A stretch of 64,000 nucleotides of DNA from Blastopirellula marina DSM 3645 (GTDB lineage Bacteria; Planctomycetota; Planctomycetia; Pirellulales; Pirellulaceae): the NCBI RefSeq assembly GCF_000153105.1, contig NZ_CH672377.1:831967-895966 (forward strand), written 5' to 3'. Positions 1-9,678 of the stretch are shown piece by piece. The notes under the pieces are model-generated. The model worked only from the letters and a program-made list of their open reading frames with translations. It was not told the DNA's origin and did not search any database. Positions within the stretch are counted from its first letter, which is position 1. Every line of letters begins with the position of its first letter. The translations under genes were made by a program, and so were the position numbers.

Positions 1-1575
1 CACGCTTACGCACTTCTCTTGGTCCGCACAGCGGACCCTACGCCCGACATCTACGTCGGGAGCGGACCGGACCGCTTCGTTTTTTTCTGGCGGGCTCGAG
101 CGGTCGATCCACCGATAGATCGGAGCGCGTTCCGTTTTTCGCTCGGAGGACTCCATCGGTTTAATTTTTCCCAACGCAAGCAAGCGATCCCACGCGGCCG
201 CGAAGCGACTTCCGTTGATGCCGCATTGTTCGCGGATCCGGGACTTGGTGGCTTGCGTCGCTTCGACGTGGGTCAGCGTCGCGTGAATTTTGGTTTGCAA
301 TCGTTGGTCGTGGGCGGCCGCGGCGTTGGCCGCCGCTTCGACTTCGATCGACTCGACATCGCGCAGCCTCACCTGCCAACTTCTTCCCTGCGGATCTTCT
401 AATTTTCCCTCGTCGATATCGACGCCCCATTCGCCTCCTTGGCCGGCGCAGCCGCCGTAGGTGAGACGTAACCGATGCTGACCGCTGCCGGGCGAATATG
501 TTTCGCGGCGCTGCAGCAAGATCCACTGCCGCGCGAAATCGAGACTCGCCGCGACATCGGTCGCCAAGGTCGCGCCGCGGGGGATCGCTTTGCGCGACTG
601 ACAACATAAGATCGGCGTCGCGCCGGCCGCTTTGCAGCAGCCGACCAAGTTGCGCAGCTGCTTGGCTTGCGCCTGCTTGCCGGTCGAAGTCAGCCGCACC
701 GCATCGATCACAACCACTTCGAGTTCATTACCACGGATCCAGTCGCGCAGCTGGTCCAAGTGCGCCGGATCGGCCGCGTCGGCGACCAACAGCGACCAAA
801 TCAGATTCGGCAACTTGCTCGAATCGACGCCGCCCGCTTCGCTCCACCTTCCGGCGAGATCGGACAGCGCTTGCCGCTCGTCATGACGGCTGACATAGCC
901 GACGCGAAACGGACGATCGGCGGTGAACTGCCCCAAGAATTGGCCGCCGCTCGCCAGCGCCGCGCACAGATCGACGGCGATCGAGGACTTCATGCTTTTG
1001 CTTGGCCCGACGATCACCGCCGGTTCGTTTTGCACGAAAATCCCCGGCGCCAACCACTGCAGCGGTTCTTGCTGGGCGATCAACTCGGCGGTGGTCAACG
1101 TTTGAAACGGACTGGCGCCGCCGGCCGTATCGAGCCGGACGAGTTCGCTATTGGGCAGCGTCAACTCGGCCGCCTGATGCGCCTGAAAACGCTTTTCGAG
1201 CGTCGCCGTATAGTCGTCAAAATTTTTAATCTGGCCGCGGCAATGCAAGACCTCGCTCAGCATTTCGAGCGCACTTTCTTCCGGGTATCCTGCGACGTCG
1301 AGCCGCGCGAGGAGCTCCGGCAGATCGTTGCAGCGGATCCGTCGCGATTGCATTTGCAGCATCGCGCGGAAGATGTCAAAGTGCGTCTGATGTTGAAAAT
1401 GTTCAGGCCGCAGCGGGCAAGTCGAAAAGAGATCAGACCGCATCAACACCACGGCGAGCCACCGCGCTTCGGCGATTTCGCCGCGCGTTAGATTACGCGT
1501 CTGAAGGTCGACGCTTCGCGTCGTGGGATCAGCGCACAAACGGGCGATCAGCCGACGAAGTTGGTTGAGTGTCAT
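1..1575 (-). CDS. DnaB-N / RepA-like AAA (RecA-fold) ATPase, 3' end outside window
   Basis: The frame is open from an ATG at 1575 to the left edge, 525 codons with no stop. GGGGAGG lies 9 nt upstream of that ATG; a GTG at 1578 is an alternative start. Residues about 35-130 resemble the DnaB helicase N-terminal helical domain (blocks LMRSDLF, RPEHFQHQTHFDIFRAML, DDYTATLEKRF). A RecA-fold ATPase follows, with a deviant Walker A GPSKSMKSS at residues 190-198 and Walker B EVVVIDAV with Asp about 291, as in AAA_25/RepA-type helicases. The C-terminal part has a possible winged-helix stretch (THVEATQATKSRIREQCGI). DNA-dependent ATPase or helicase activity is inferred from family. The neighbouring IS110 copy and repeats suggest an accessory or mobile locus. 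The partner, such as a primase, would lie left of the window. Confidence 0.75.
   Translation of the reverse strand, partial: MTLNQLRRLIARLCADPTTRSVDLQTRNLTRGEIAEARWLAVVLMRSDLFSTCPLRPEHFQHQTHFDIFRAMLQMQSRRIRCNDLPELLARLDVAGYPEESALEMLSEVLHCRGQIKNFDDYTATLEKRFQAHQAAELTLPNSELVRLDTAGGASPFQTLTTAELIAQQEPLQWLAPGIFVQNEPAVIVGPSKSMKSSIAVDLCAALASGGQFLGQFTADRPFRVGYVSRHDERQALSDLAGRWSEAGGVDSSKLPNLIWSLLVADAADPAHLDQLRDWIRGNELEVVVIDAVRLTSTGKQAQAKQLRNLVGCCKAAGATPILCCQSRKAIPRGATLATDVAASLDFARQWILLQRRETYSPGSGQHRLRLTYGGCAGQGGEWGVDIDEGKLEDPQGRSWQVRLRDVESIEVEAAANAAAAHDQRLQTKIHATLTHVEATQATKSRIREQCGINGSRFAAAWDRLLALGKIKPMESSERKTERAPIYRWIDRSSPPEKNEAVRSAPDVDVGRRVRCADQEKCVSV
21..41 (-). repeat. 21-bp palindromic repeat, copy 1
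   Basis: Read on the minus strand the unit is GTAGGGTCCGCTGTGCGGACC, with an inner palindrome GGTCCGC-ACA-GCGGACC. It lies inside the open frame of the partial ATPase gene. A copy with 2 mismatches sits at 1619-1639 on the opposite strand, just upstream of the same gene. Confidence 0.6.
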
Positions 1576-1618
1576 CACAAATTGCCTCCCCACGAAAAGT
1601 CGAAATAACACCATCGTT

Positions 1619-1639
1619 GTAGAGTCCGCTGTGTGGACC
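1619..1639 (+). repeat. 21-bp palindromic repeat, copy 2
   Basis: This copy differs from the one at 21-41 at 2 of 21 positions and is inverted relative to it. It lies 44 nt upstream of the start of the minus-strand ATPase gene, so the pair brackets that gene within this window. Confidence 0.6.
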
Positions 1640-1712
1640 ACCAGCGCCGTTTGCCGATTTGCCGGCAATCGCGCAGGGCCATTGGCCCGCACGGCGAACC
1701 CTACAGTTTGGG

Positions 1713-1937
1713 TAGTCGACCCCAGTTCCGTGCGCTTGGTCAAGAGACAATTTTTGCGCGACGTAGCGCTGGTAGGGTGGGTGGAGCAAGCGATTTCCGG
1801 CCACCAATTTCGAACCACATCACCGCTTGCGCAACCCACCAATGATCGGTTCTCAAGCAGGTTCTGGTGGGTTGCGCAAACCGGTCATGTCGATTGGTGA
1901 TGGTGAAATCGAGCGCGGTTTTGCTTCACCCACCCTT
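1713..1937 (+). repeat. Composite palindromic repeat, copy A
   Basis: The unit has two parts. A leader at 1713-1755 contains GTGCGCTTGGTCAAGAGACA. A 165-bp element at 1773-1937 begins TAGGGTGGGTGG and ends ACCCACCCTT. The element can fold into two adjacent hairpins, each closed by GGTGGGT/ACCCACC arms. Copies B and C lie downstream of the IS110 transposase in the same orientation. I see no coding sequence in it. Confidence 0.75.
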
Positions 1938-3112
<1,175 letters not shown>

Positions 3113-3141
3113 CGATCAAGACAGTCGCTACACGGTTTTTG

Positions 3142-3371
3142 TAGTTGACGCTGGGTGCGTGCGCTTTGTCAAGAGACAATTTTTGGCGGGCTGCTCAGAG
3201 ATGTAGGGTGGGTGGAGCAAGCGATTTCCGCCCCCCAAACTCGAACAACATCACCGCTTGCGCAACCCACCAATGCCGCCATGCTGACAAGCAGGTTCTG
3301 GTGGGTTACGCAAACCGGTCATGTCGGTTGGCGATGGTGAAATCGAGCGCGGTTTTGCTTCAACCACCCTA
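3142..3371 (+). repeat. Composite palindromic repeat, copy B
   Basis: The leader is at 3142-3184 and the 168-bp two-hairpin element at 3204-3371 (TAGGGTGGGT ... ACCACCCTA). It is almost identical to copy C, from which it is separated by 9 nt, making a direct tandem pair downstream of the IS110 gene. Confidence 0.75.
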
Positions 3372-3380
3372 CGATTTTTG

Positions 3381-3623
3381 TAGTTGACCCGGGGTCCGTG
3401 CGCTTCGTCAAGAGACAATTTTATCGCTGGGCGGCCCGACTAGTTCGTGCAGATGTAGGGTGGGTGGAGCAAGCGATTTCCGCCCCCCAAACTCGAACAA
3501 CATCACCGCTTGCGCAACCCACCAATGCCGCCATGCTGACAAGCAGGTTCTGGTGGGTTACGCAAACCGGTCATGTCGATTGGTGATGGTGAAATCGAGC
3601 GCGGTTTTGCTGCACCCACCCTA
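3381..3623 (+). repeat. Composite palindromic repeat, copy C
   Basis: The leader is at 3381-3422 and the 168-bp element at 3456-3623 has perfect 10-bp terminal inverted repeats TAGGGTGGGT / ACCCACCCTA. A 14-bp direct repeat (AGTTCGTGCAGATG) lies at 3442-3455 directly before the element and again at 3651-3664 inside the 3' end of ftr. Confidence 0.75.
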
Positions 3624-3640
3624 CGGGGCTTGTTGCTATT

Positions 3641-4546
3641 TTAGGAGAGCAGTTCGTGCAGATGGAAGTGAAACTTGCCGAGCTTGCCGCCGTAATTGCC
3701 GGCTGAGATCGCGAGGACGCCGGGGCCGGCGGCGGCGTTGATGGATGCTTTCATCGCGGCGGCGACGGCCGCTTCGGTCGCGCCGTCGATCACGATTTCT
3801 AGCACGCAGTTGGCGCCGTCGACCACTTGCGACTCGACGCGACTACGGAGCGTTGGGCAATAGGGATCGGCGGTCGATGCGCGGAGGCCTTTGTAGCGCG
3901 AGCCCACTTTGCTGCCGCTGCGCGCGACTCCGGCCGGAAACGGCGTGATCGCGTCGGCCAGTTCGTCAATCGCTTGGACGCCTCTTTTAGCGGCGTCTAA
4001 GGTGGTCGGTAGATCGACCCCCTGAATCAAGATATTGCCGCCGGCGACTCCTTTGGCGACGCCTAACGATTCTTCGCAGAGAAACTCGCCGTCCATCACC
4101 GGAATGCGCCAGTAACGACGACCGGCGATCACTTTGCTCTTTTGAAAGCCGTCCCCAAAATAGCGAAGTTGCTTGCCCAGCGGCACGCGTTCTTCCCCGG
4201 CCGGCAAGCCGTCAAACGCCGCGGTCGACGCGCAGGTCATCACGCATTGTCCGATCCGATTAGTGATCGCTTTGCCCAGCGCCTCGGTCGAGAAACCGAA
4301 CGCTAAGATCGAGACGCCGACGCGCCCGTCTGGCGACTGGTCGGGCGAAAGCCAACGTTCGACGCCGACCTCGGCGTCGCAGGCAATCACCGAGCTGCCG
4401 TAGCCGCACAGCTCGCGCGTCGCCGCTTCTAGCCAATAGCGATCATGCGCCGTGACGATCACGCGGCAATACCGCATGCCGAACGCTTCGGCGAAAGTCT
4501 CCACGATTTGCGTCGAACCGATCTTCACCACGTGCACTGTAGCCAA
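3641..4546 (-). CDS. ftr: Formylmethanofuran-tetrahydromethanopterin formyltransferase
   Basis: This 301-aa protein is full-length for Ftr/FhcD. It transfers the formyl group between methanofuran-type and tetrahydromethanopterin carriers in the C1 pathway that planctomycetes, methylotrophs and methanogens share. Family blocks are clear: ETFAEAFGMRYCRVIVTA near the N-terminus, GFGTSV-like YGSSVIACDAEVG, RIGQCVMT, RYFGDGFQ, VAGGNILIQG, ITPFPAGVARSGSKVGS, and the C-terminal signature ISAGNYGGKLGKFHFHLHEL. It stands alone here, with no other C1 gene in the window. In a bacterium the direction may be formaldehyde oxidation/detoxification (inference). Its last codons overlap the second copy of a 14-bp direct repeat next to repeat copy C. 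A symbol fhcD is also in use. Confidence 0.93.
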   Translation of the reverse strand: MATVHVVKIGSTQIVETFAEAFGMRYCRVIVTAHDRYWLEAATRELCGYGSSVIACDAEVGVERWLSPDQSPDGRVGVSILAFGFSTEALGKAITNRIGQCVMTCASTAAFDGLPAGEERVPLGKQLRYFGDGFQKSKVIAGRRYWRIPVMDGEFLCEESLGVAKGVAGGNILIQGVDLPTTLDAAKRGVQAIDELADAITPFPAGVARSGSKVGSRYKGLRASTADPYCPTLRSRVESQVVDGANCVLEIVIDGATEAAVAAAMKASINAAAGPGVLAISAGNYGGKLGKFHFHLHELLS

Positions 4547-4652
4547 AAAAGGGAGAACAGGCGAAAAGGCCCAGTCTCGCCCGGGACGCGGGAAAACGCA
4601 ATAAGGCGGGCCGCTGAATCAGTCGCCCCACGTCGCAGTTCGGCCGTTTCCC

Positions 4653-5645
4653 TTAATCGCTGGTTGCGTCTGTTGGCAGCTCAAGCATCAATCGCAGGCC
4701 CCATTTGGCGAACTTGGCTTTGACCGCGGCATGCCCCTGAATCGTTTGCGAAATCGCCAGCTTCTGATCCACGATGATAAATCGATCGTCCGCTGCCCAC
4801 TGCAGGTTCTTCAATTCGTCTTGCAGCCGCACGGCGACGTCGCGCAGCTGTTCCGTCGAAAGGATGCCGGTGTCGATGTCGACCAGCGCGTATTCGATGA
4901 TTCGTGTTTCAGTGGAATTGAAGAGTCCGAGGCCCTGTCGATTGGTGCGCAGCGCCCCCAGAAACTCGACAATCTGCCGATGCTGCGGATCCCGCTGAAC
5001 AATGATCAGGCAGTTCGCGACCGGCAAGTGGAGGATCGAACCAACGCCCCCCTGCTCTTCCCAACTGTCAGCGGCCGGGATGGTCTTTAACAATTCGGCC
5101 AGAGTTCGATATCCTGGCGAACGATCGGCGGGATCGCGATCGGTGGTGAACGCCAATGGTTGCTGCGGCAAGTCGCGTATCGGATAGACGAGCGCGAACG
5201 GCATGCTGCGATCGCCTTGGTAGTAGGGAAACGCTTCGAGGGCGAAGTCGCTGAATTGCGTGCCGAGCATGCGACCGCGATACCACAAACTCTTGGTTTG
5301 CGCAAACTTCAACAATTGGGTGAACCGGCTGATCTCCAAGTGCGCCTGCGAATCTTGGTAGACCAGCAAGCTGCCGCCGACGCCAAAGATCCGCCCCTTT
5401 CCCCCTTGCGTTTCCCAACTTTCTGGCGCCACAAATCGTTGAATCAACTGGATCAACGGGCGAAAGTCAGGCACATTTCGTTCGTGGTCAACCAAGAGCG
5501 ATTGGTAATCGTAGTTGACGAAAGTCAGCTTTGACTCCGCCTGCATCGGTATCATATCTTCCATCGAGCGCACGTTTTGCGACCAACACGGCGACGCCCA
5601 ACCGCAGCAGAGAAGCAACATCAGCACGATCCCGCGACAGGCCAT
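4653..5645 (-). CDS. Secreted protein with two secretin-N-like modules
   Basis: This 330-aa protein opens with a signal peptide (MACRGIVLMLLLCCGWASPCWS). Two modules follow, each with a hydrophobic strand, a helix and the pattern SW-x-x-(Q)GG-x-G-x-I ending in a query-like strand plus LL-x-x-LR: residues about 55-115 (ESWETQGGKGRIFGVGGSLLV) and about 150-235 (DSWEEQGGVGSILHLPVANCLIIVQ). This repeats the modules of the next gene upstream and recalls secretin N-domains, but no outer-membrane secretin barrel is present. The function is unknown and the location is inferred to be periplasmic. It lies 27 nt downstream of its paralogue and is probably in one operon with it. Confidence 0.7.
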   Translation of the reverse strand: MACRGIVLMLLLCCGWASPCWSQNVRSMEDMIPMQAESKLTFVNYDYQSLLVDHERNVPDFRPLIQLIQRFVAPESWETQGGKGRIFGVGGSLLVYQDSQAHLEISRFTQLLKFAQTKSLWYRGRMLGTQFSDFALEAFPYYQGDRSMPFALVYPIRDLPQQPLAFTTDRDPADRSPGYRTLAELLKTIPAADSWEEQGGVGSILHLPVANCLIIVQRDPQHRQIVEFLGALRTNRQGLGLFNSTETRIIEYALVDIDTGILSTEQLRDVAVRLQDELKNLQWAADDRFIIVDQKLAISQTIQGHAAVKAKFAKWGLRLMLELPTDATSD

Positions 5646-5672
5646 CTTGCGCTCCTTGGAAATAGGTTCGAA

Positions 5673-7418
5673 CTACATTCCGCTCTTCACGGCGTCTTGC
5701 ATGACCCGGGGCGTAGGCGGAACGCCGCCGACTACGCCGAGCTTTTGGTCAAACAGCTCAGGGGCGTAACAACTGCCCCAGGAAGAACCAGAGCCTCCGC
5801 GGAGTCCCCCGGCTGCTTGCTGAGCATAGATGCTATGGGGATAAAGTTGGGCGATCCATTGACGAATTATTGCGTGGATCGCCGGAGTCTGCTTGACAAG
5901 CAACGTCGTTTTTCCCAAGGAGATGGCGTATCGGGTTTCGTCATTCCAGCTCTCCGCAGCGACTTCGGAAGTGAGCAATCGGGCGAACTTGCTAATCGCA
6001 TCACTGCCGTCGTCGTCCAAGGGAATGGGGTAACGAATCAGGACTGGTTCGTCCTGCTTGGCTTTCGCTGCTGTCGAACTCTCTGGTCGCGGTTGTCGCT
6101 GGGTGCGAATGTCATGCAAGAGCCTTGCGATCTGCTCATGATTCTGCTCGGTTTGCAGGATCACCAGTGCGTCGGCGACTTTCAAAACCCCAATTCCACC
6201 GGAGCCTCCTAATTCTTTCCAAGATCCGGGCTGGATCGTCGAAGTCATGGAGTCGAGAAGTCGATCGGTTGCTGTCTCCCAATAGGGAGAGGGCGATTGC
6301 CCGCTGCCGCCAAAATTGCCATGGAAGCTAGGCGTCAATAATTGCGGCGAGGGATCCACCGATTGCAGCAAATCTCGCACGGGATAAACCTTCAAAACCA
6401 TGTGCGACTCAACATCATGCACGGTCGTAATCAGGATCGACTCATTTTCTAAGTAGTACGACAACCGATGCTCTCGGGTCAGATCGTCAAAAATCAGGCG
6501 AGCGGTCGCTTTCGGAAACTCTAAATCAACCGGCAGGTCGAGAGACTTGCCGACAAACTCCAACGCTCGTTTGTCTAGCAATACGCGGGAGCCGGTCAAC
6601 TTCGACAAATATTCGGCCACTTCAATCAGCGGCGTATCGACGAAGGCCGCCGACCCTGCCTTGTCGAGCGAAGCACGTAATTTTTGCAATTCGGCGGCTT
6701 CGCGTTGGGGAAGAGCATCGATCGGCGTTGGATCATAGGCGTCCGACGGCAGCGACTTCGCCGTGCGCAGCGCTGCTAGAAGTGCGGCAATTTTTCTCTG
6801 CGCCGCTTCCGACTGCCGAATGAGAAGACCATTCTCCATCGGTTGGACATCGGGCATGGCCCCACCTACGAAGTACCAACTATCCGGTTCGACTGTCGTG
6901 TGGATCAAATCAATGAGGCTGTCATAATCAGAAGGCCCGCCTTCGCCAGCCAGCGAGTCGCTGTCATAGATCAAATCCACACAAGGATAAAAAGCGGACT
7001 GCGAGTAGGGCTCCGCCGCCTCCGGCGTCGTGATCAGCAACCGCCCTGGGTCGACGACATAGGTCAACTCCAACTGGTCTAGCATCAGGCGCAGGCCGCT
7101 CTGTAGTCTGACCCCTTCTAGATCGATGGTGATTGGATGATCGCTGGATAAGCCGACGTCTTCCAGCGCCCGGCGATCGAACTGAATATCGAGGTTGTGC
7201 AGCGTGCTGAGATAGGTTGCCACCTCTAGCAGCGGTGTGTCGATAAAACGCATTTTGGTCGGGGACGCCAGCGCTTGGCGGACCTTGTCGTTCGGATCGT
7301 GCGACGCGTGGGTCTGCAGATATTTGTCGGCCAGTTTCACGGCTGACTCCTCTGCGTCGGCAGACCGACCACCCAGCAATAGCCCTAGCCCAACGATCAC
7401 CGCTAGATAACTTTTCAT
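5673..7418 (-). CDS. Secreted protein with repeated STN/secretin-N-like modules
   Basis: I chose the ATG at 7418 (581 aa) because GGAG stands 8 nt upstream and a signal peptide (MKSYLAVIVGLGLLLGG) follows at once. The 13-codon longer frame lacks a ribosome site. Two STN-like modules are visible: residues about 50-140 (MRFIDTPLLEVATYLSTLH ... YVVDPGRLLITTPE) and about 265-345 (AAFVDTPLIEVAEYLSKL ... SILITT). Each is followed by a secretin-N-like segment carrying DSWYFVGG or GSWKELGGSGG. A third incomplete segment and a Gly/Pro-rich tail end the protein. The module is shared with the VWA protein at 32016-35891. Such domains mediate protein-protein contacts in secretin and TonB systems; here the role is unknown. 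Confidence 0.7.
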   Translation of the reverse strand: MKSYLAVIVGLGLLLGGRSADAEESAVKLADKYLQTHASHDPNDKVRQALASPTKMRFIDTPLLEVATYLSTLHNLDIQFDRRALEDVGLSSDHPITIDLEGVRLQSGLRLMLDQLELTYVVDPGRLLITTPEAAEPYSQSAFYPCVDLIYDSDSLAGEGGPSDYDSLIDLIHTTVEPDSWYFVGGAMPDVQPMENGLLIRQSEAAQRKIAALLAALRTAKSLPSDAYDPTPIDALPQREAAELQKLRASLDKAGSAAFVDTPLIEVAEYLSKLTGSRVLLDKRALEFVGKSLDLPVDLEFPKATARLIFDDLTREHRLSYYLENESILITTVHDVESHMVLKVYPVRDLLQSVDPSPQLLTPSFHGNFGGSGQSPSPYWETATDRLLDSMTSTIQPGSWKELGGSGGIGVLKVADALVILQTEQNHEQIARLLHDIRTQRQPRPESSTAAKAKQDEPVLIRYPIPLDDDGSDAISKFARLLTSEVAAESWNDETRYAISLGKTTLLVKQTPAIHAIIRQWIAQLYPHSIYAQQAAGGLRGGSGSSWGSCYAPELFDQKLGVVGGVPPTPRVMQDAVKSGM

Positions 7419-7659
7419 CACGGACGCTCCGCCTGTTGTTGTCTGATTATTGGACATCCATCGCTGCGGCTTCGCCGAAGTAGAAACACCGCTGAGGGTG
7501 GAGTAGAGAATCCGCTAGACGGGTAGCTTGCAACCTACAACCGGGCGCCGCTGAACGCAACTAATTGGTCGGTTTTGGCCTACTTTTCATAAGGCGAAGC
7601 GGTCCTTTTCGGGATTTGTTACACTACTAAATTACGACCCCTATTTGGAGAATCGACCC

Positions 7660-9090
7660 TTGGACGCCGCCGCAGTGAAAGCAACCCGCATTGCTGTTGT
7701 TGGCGGCGGCATCAGCGGATTGGCGGCCGCGCATCGCTTGCGCGAACTGGCTCCGACGACCGAGATCGTGTTGTACGAAGCGGCCGAGCGACTCGGGGGC
7801 GTCTTAGAGACGCGGCGCCAAGACGGTTTTCTCGCCGAACAGAGCGCTGACACGTTTATTACCAACGTCCCCTGGGGCGTTGATCTTTGTCGGCGATTGG
7901 GGATCGAAAGCGAACTGCTGCCGACCAACGATGCGCTGCGCAAAGCGTATGTCGTTTGTCGAGGGCGTCTGATTGAAGTGCCGGAAGGCTTTTTGTTGAT
8001 GGCGCCAGGCAAAGCTTGGCCGATAGTGCAAACGCCGATACTCTCTTGGCGCGGCAAACTGCGGCTGGCGTGGGAGTATTTTGTGGCGCCGCGCAAGGAT
8101 CCGAGCGACGAAAGCCTGAAAGCGTTTGTCGTGCGCAGGCTGGGGATTGAAGCGTATGAGCGGCTCGTGCAACCGTTGATCGGCGGCATCTATACGGCCG
8201 ATCCGGAGAAACTGAGCGTCGCCGCGACGATGAAACAATTTGTTGAGATGGAACGCCAGCACGGGGGTTTGATTCGCGGCATGCAGCAGCGGAAAGCCCG
8301 CGAAGGGAATGCTGACAGCGGCGCCCGCTATTCGATGTTCGTCGCTCCGCGCGGCGGCATGTCGGCCTTGGTCGAAGCGATCGCCGCGCGGTTGCCGAGC
8401 GAGTCGATCCGCTTGAATTCGCCGGTCCGCTCGGTGTCGCGCCAAGAGGATGGCGTTTGGCAGGTTGCGACCAACAGCGAGTGCGAAACGTATGACGGCG
8501 TGGTTGTGGCTGCTCCGGCGCCTGCCGCAGCTGTGCTATTACATTCGCAAGACGAACCATTGGCCGCAGAACTGGAGCAAATCGAGTACGCTGGCTGTGC
8601 GATCGTGTTGCTGGGGGTCGATCGCCGACAAATCGCCCAGCCGATCGCAGGCTTCGGCTTTGTGGTTCCCGAAGTCGAGCAGCGGCGAATCTTGGCCGCG
8701 AGTTTTGCGAGTTACAAATTTGCAGGGCGAGCACCAGACGAGAGCGTATTGATTCGGGTCTTTGTCGGCGGCGCTTGCCATCCAGAAATGAACGAATTGC
8801 CCGACGAGCAATTGCGTCAGATCGTGCTGGAAGAGCTCGCCGATCTGATCGGACTAAGCGGCGAGTTGCAAACGTTCTCGGTGCGTCGCTGGTCGGCTCA
8901 GATGCCGCAATATCATGTCGGTCACTTAGAACGCGTGGAGCGGATCGAAGCGCTCGCGGCGAAACATGCGGGGCTCACGTTGGCAGGCAATGCTTACCAC
9001 GGAGTCGGCGTGCCGACCTGCATTCATTGTGGAGAACAAGCGGCCGAACGCTTGCTCGAGCAATTGGCCCTAGGCCAAGTCGAGCGATAG
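7660..9090 (+). CDS. hemY: Protoporphyrinogen IX oxidase (oxygen-dependent type)
   Basis: The enzyme oxidises protoporphyrinogen (or coproporphyrinogen) in haem synthesis. I prefer the TTG start at 7660 (476 aa) because GGAG lies 9 nt upstream; TTG 7645 and GTG 7675 are alternatives. The FAD-binding Rossmann motif VVGGGISGLAAAHRL is at residues 13-27, followed by the dinucleotide-binding ERLGGVL strand. Family blocks include ADTFITN, PLIGGIYTADPEKLS, the RGGMSALVEA segment, and the C-terminal LTLAGNAYHGVGVPTCIHCG that closes the FAD site. Length and order fit the HemY/PPO family. Its last 21 nt overlap the 3' end of the convergent gene. Whether it acts on copro- or protoporphyrinogen cannot be read from sequence alone. 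Confidence 0.92.
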   Translation: MDAAAVKATRIAVVGGGISGLAAAHRLRELAPTTEIVLYEAAERLGGVLETRRQDGFLAEQSADTFITNVPWGVDLCRRLGIESELLPTNDALRKAYVVCRGRLIEVPEGFLLMAPGKAWPIVQTPILSWRGKLRLAWEYFVAPRKDPSDESLKAFVVRRLGIEAYERLVQPLIGGIYTADPEKLSVAATMKQFVEMERQHGGLIRGMQQRKAREGNADSGARYSMFVAPRGGMSALVEAIAARLPSESIRLNSPVRSVSRQEDGVWQVATNSECETYDGVVVAAPAPAAAVLLHSQDEPLAAELEQIEYAGCAIVLLGVDRRQIAQPIAGFGFVVPEVEQRRILAASFASYKFAGRAPDESVLIRVFVGGACHPEMNELPDEQLRQIVLEELADLIGLSGELQTFSVRRWSAQMPQYHVGHLERVERIEALAAKHAGLTLAGNAYHGVGVPTCIHCGEQAAERLLEQLALGQVER

Positions 9091-9678
9091 TCCCTCGGCA
9101 TCACGAAAAGTGAACTGCGCCGTGCGCTGATCTTTCTCGTTGAAGAGCGCCTGATAGGCGTCGCCGGATTGGCCGGGATCTTGATTGTAGGCGGTCGAGA
9201 AGTCTTGATGCTTGGCGGCGGATTCGATCAAGCTGCGATTCGCGGCCGCTTGGCGAATCTTATGGGCCAGCGACGCATCGCCGTTGATTAGTTTCGCCAG
9301 GGTATCGTCGGCGGTTCCGGCGCCGTCGACTTCGACTTCGCCGCTCTCGTTGATGGTGAATTGAAACTCAGAGCTCGGATTGATCCCCTCGCTCTGCAGC
9401 AGCTGCCGGATCGCGGCTTCGATCTCATCGACCAACTTTGCGGTCGTCGCCGAAAGGTCGTCCAGCGACTTTCCGTTCAAGTCGCCGGCGGAGGCAAAGA
9501 GAGAATCGAGGGCCGACGGGGTTTGCTCGTCAGCGGACTCTGTCAGCGCCGACGGCTCGCTCGACTTCTCGCCCAATGACAAGAGTTGCCCGAAACTTGC
9601 CCCGGTAATGCGCGACGTCGCATGCGCGGCGATCCCTGCCGCTCCGATTGCTAGCGGCGCCATCACAAGTGGATTCAT
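9070..9678 (-). CDS. Hypothetical protein
   Basis: This 202-aa protein starts at the ATG at 9678, with GGAAAG 5' of it. The frame stays open about 76 codons further upstream, but that part has no ribosome site and a composition unlike a protein. The N-terminal 25 residues are hydrophobic (LVMAPLAIGAAGIAAHA) and could be an uncleaved signal or membrane helix. The rest is hydrophilic and largely helical (ATTAKLVDEIEAAIRQLLQ), with a short acidic strand pair (EFQFTINESGEVEVDGAG). I recognise no family. It overlaps the end of hemY tail to tail by 21 nt. Confidence 0.55.
   Translation of the reverse strand: MNPLVMAPLAIGAAGIAAHATSRITGASFGQLLSLGEKSSEPSALTESADEQTPSALDSLFASAGDLNGKSLDDLSATTAKLVDEIEAAIRQLLQSEGINPSSEFQFTINESGEVEVDGAGTADDTLAKLINGDASLAHKIRQAAANRSLIESAAKHQDFSTAYNQDPGQSGDAYQALFNEKDQRTAQFTFRDAEGLSLDLA

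Noticed and set aside
667-1491. 274-codon plus-strand frame
   Set aside because: It is antisense to the DnaB-N/RepA-like gene, which has clear motifs on the minus strand; the plus-strand product is Arg-rich with no family features.
3155-3586. Short plus-strand frames with nearly identical products in repeat copies B and C
   Set aside because: They arise because the repeat itself is duplicated; the sequence is palindromic and shows no coding signals.
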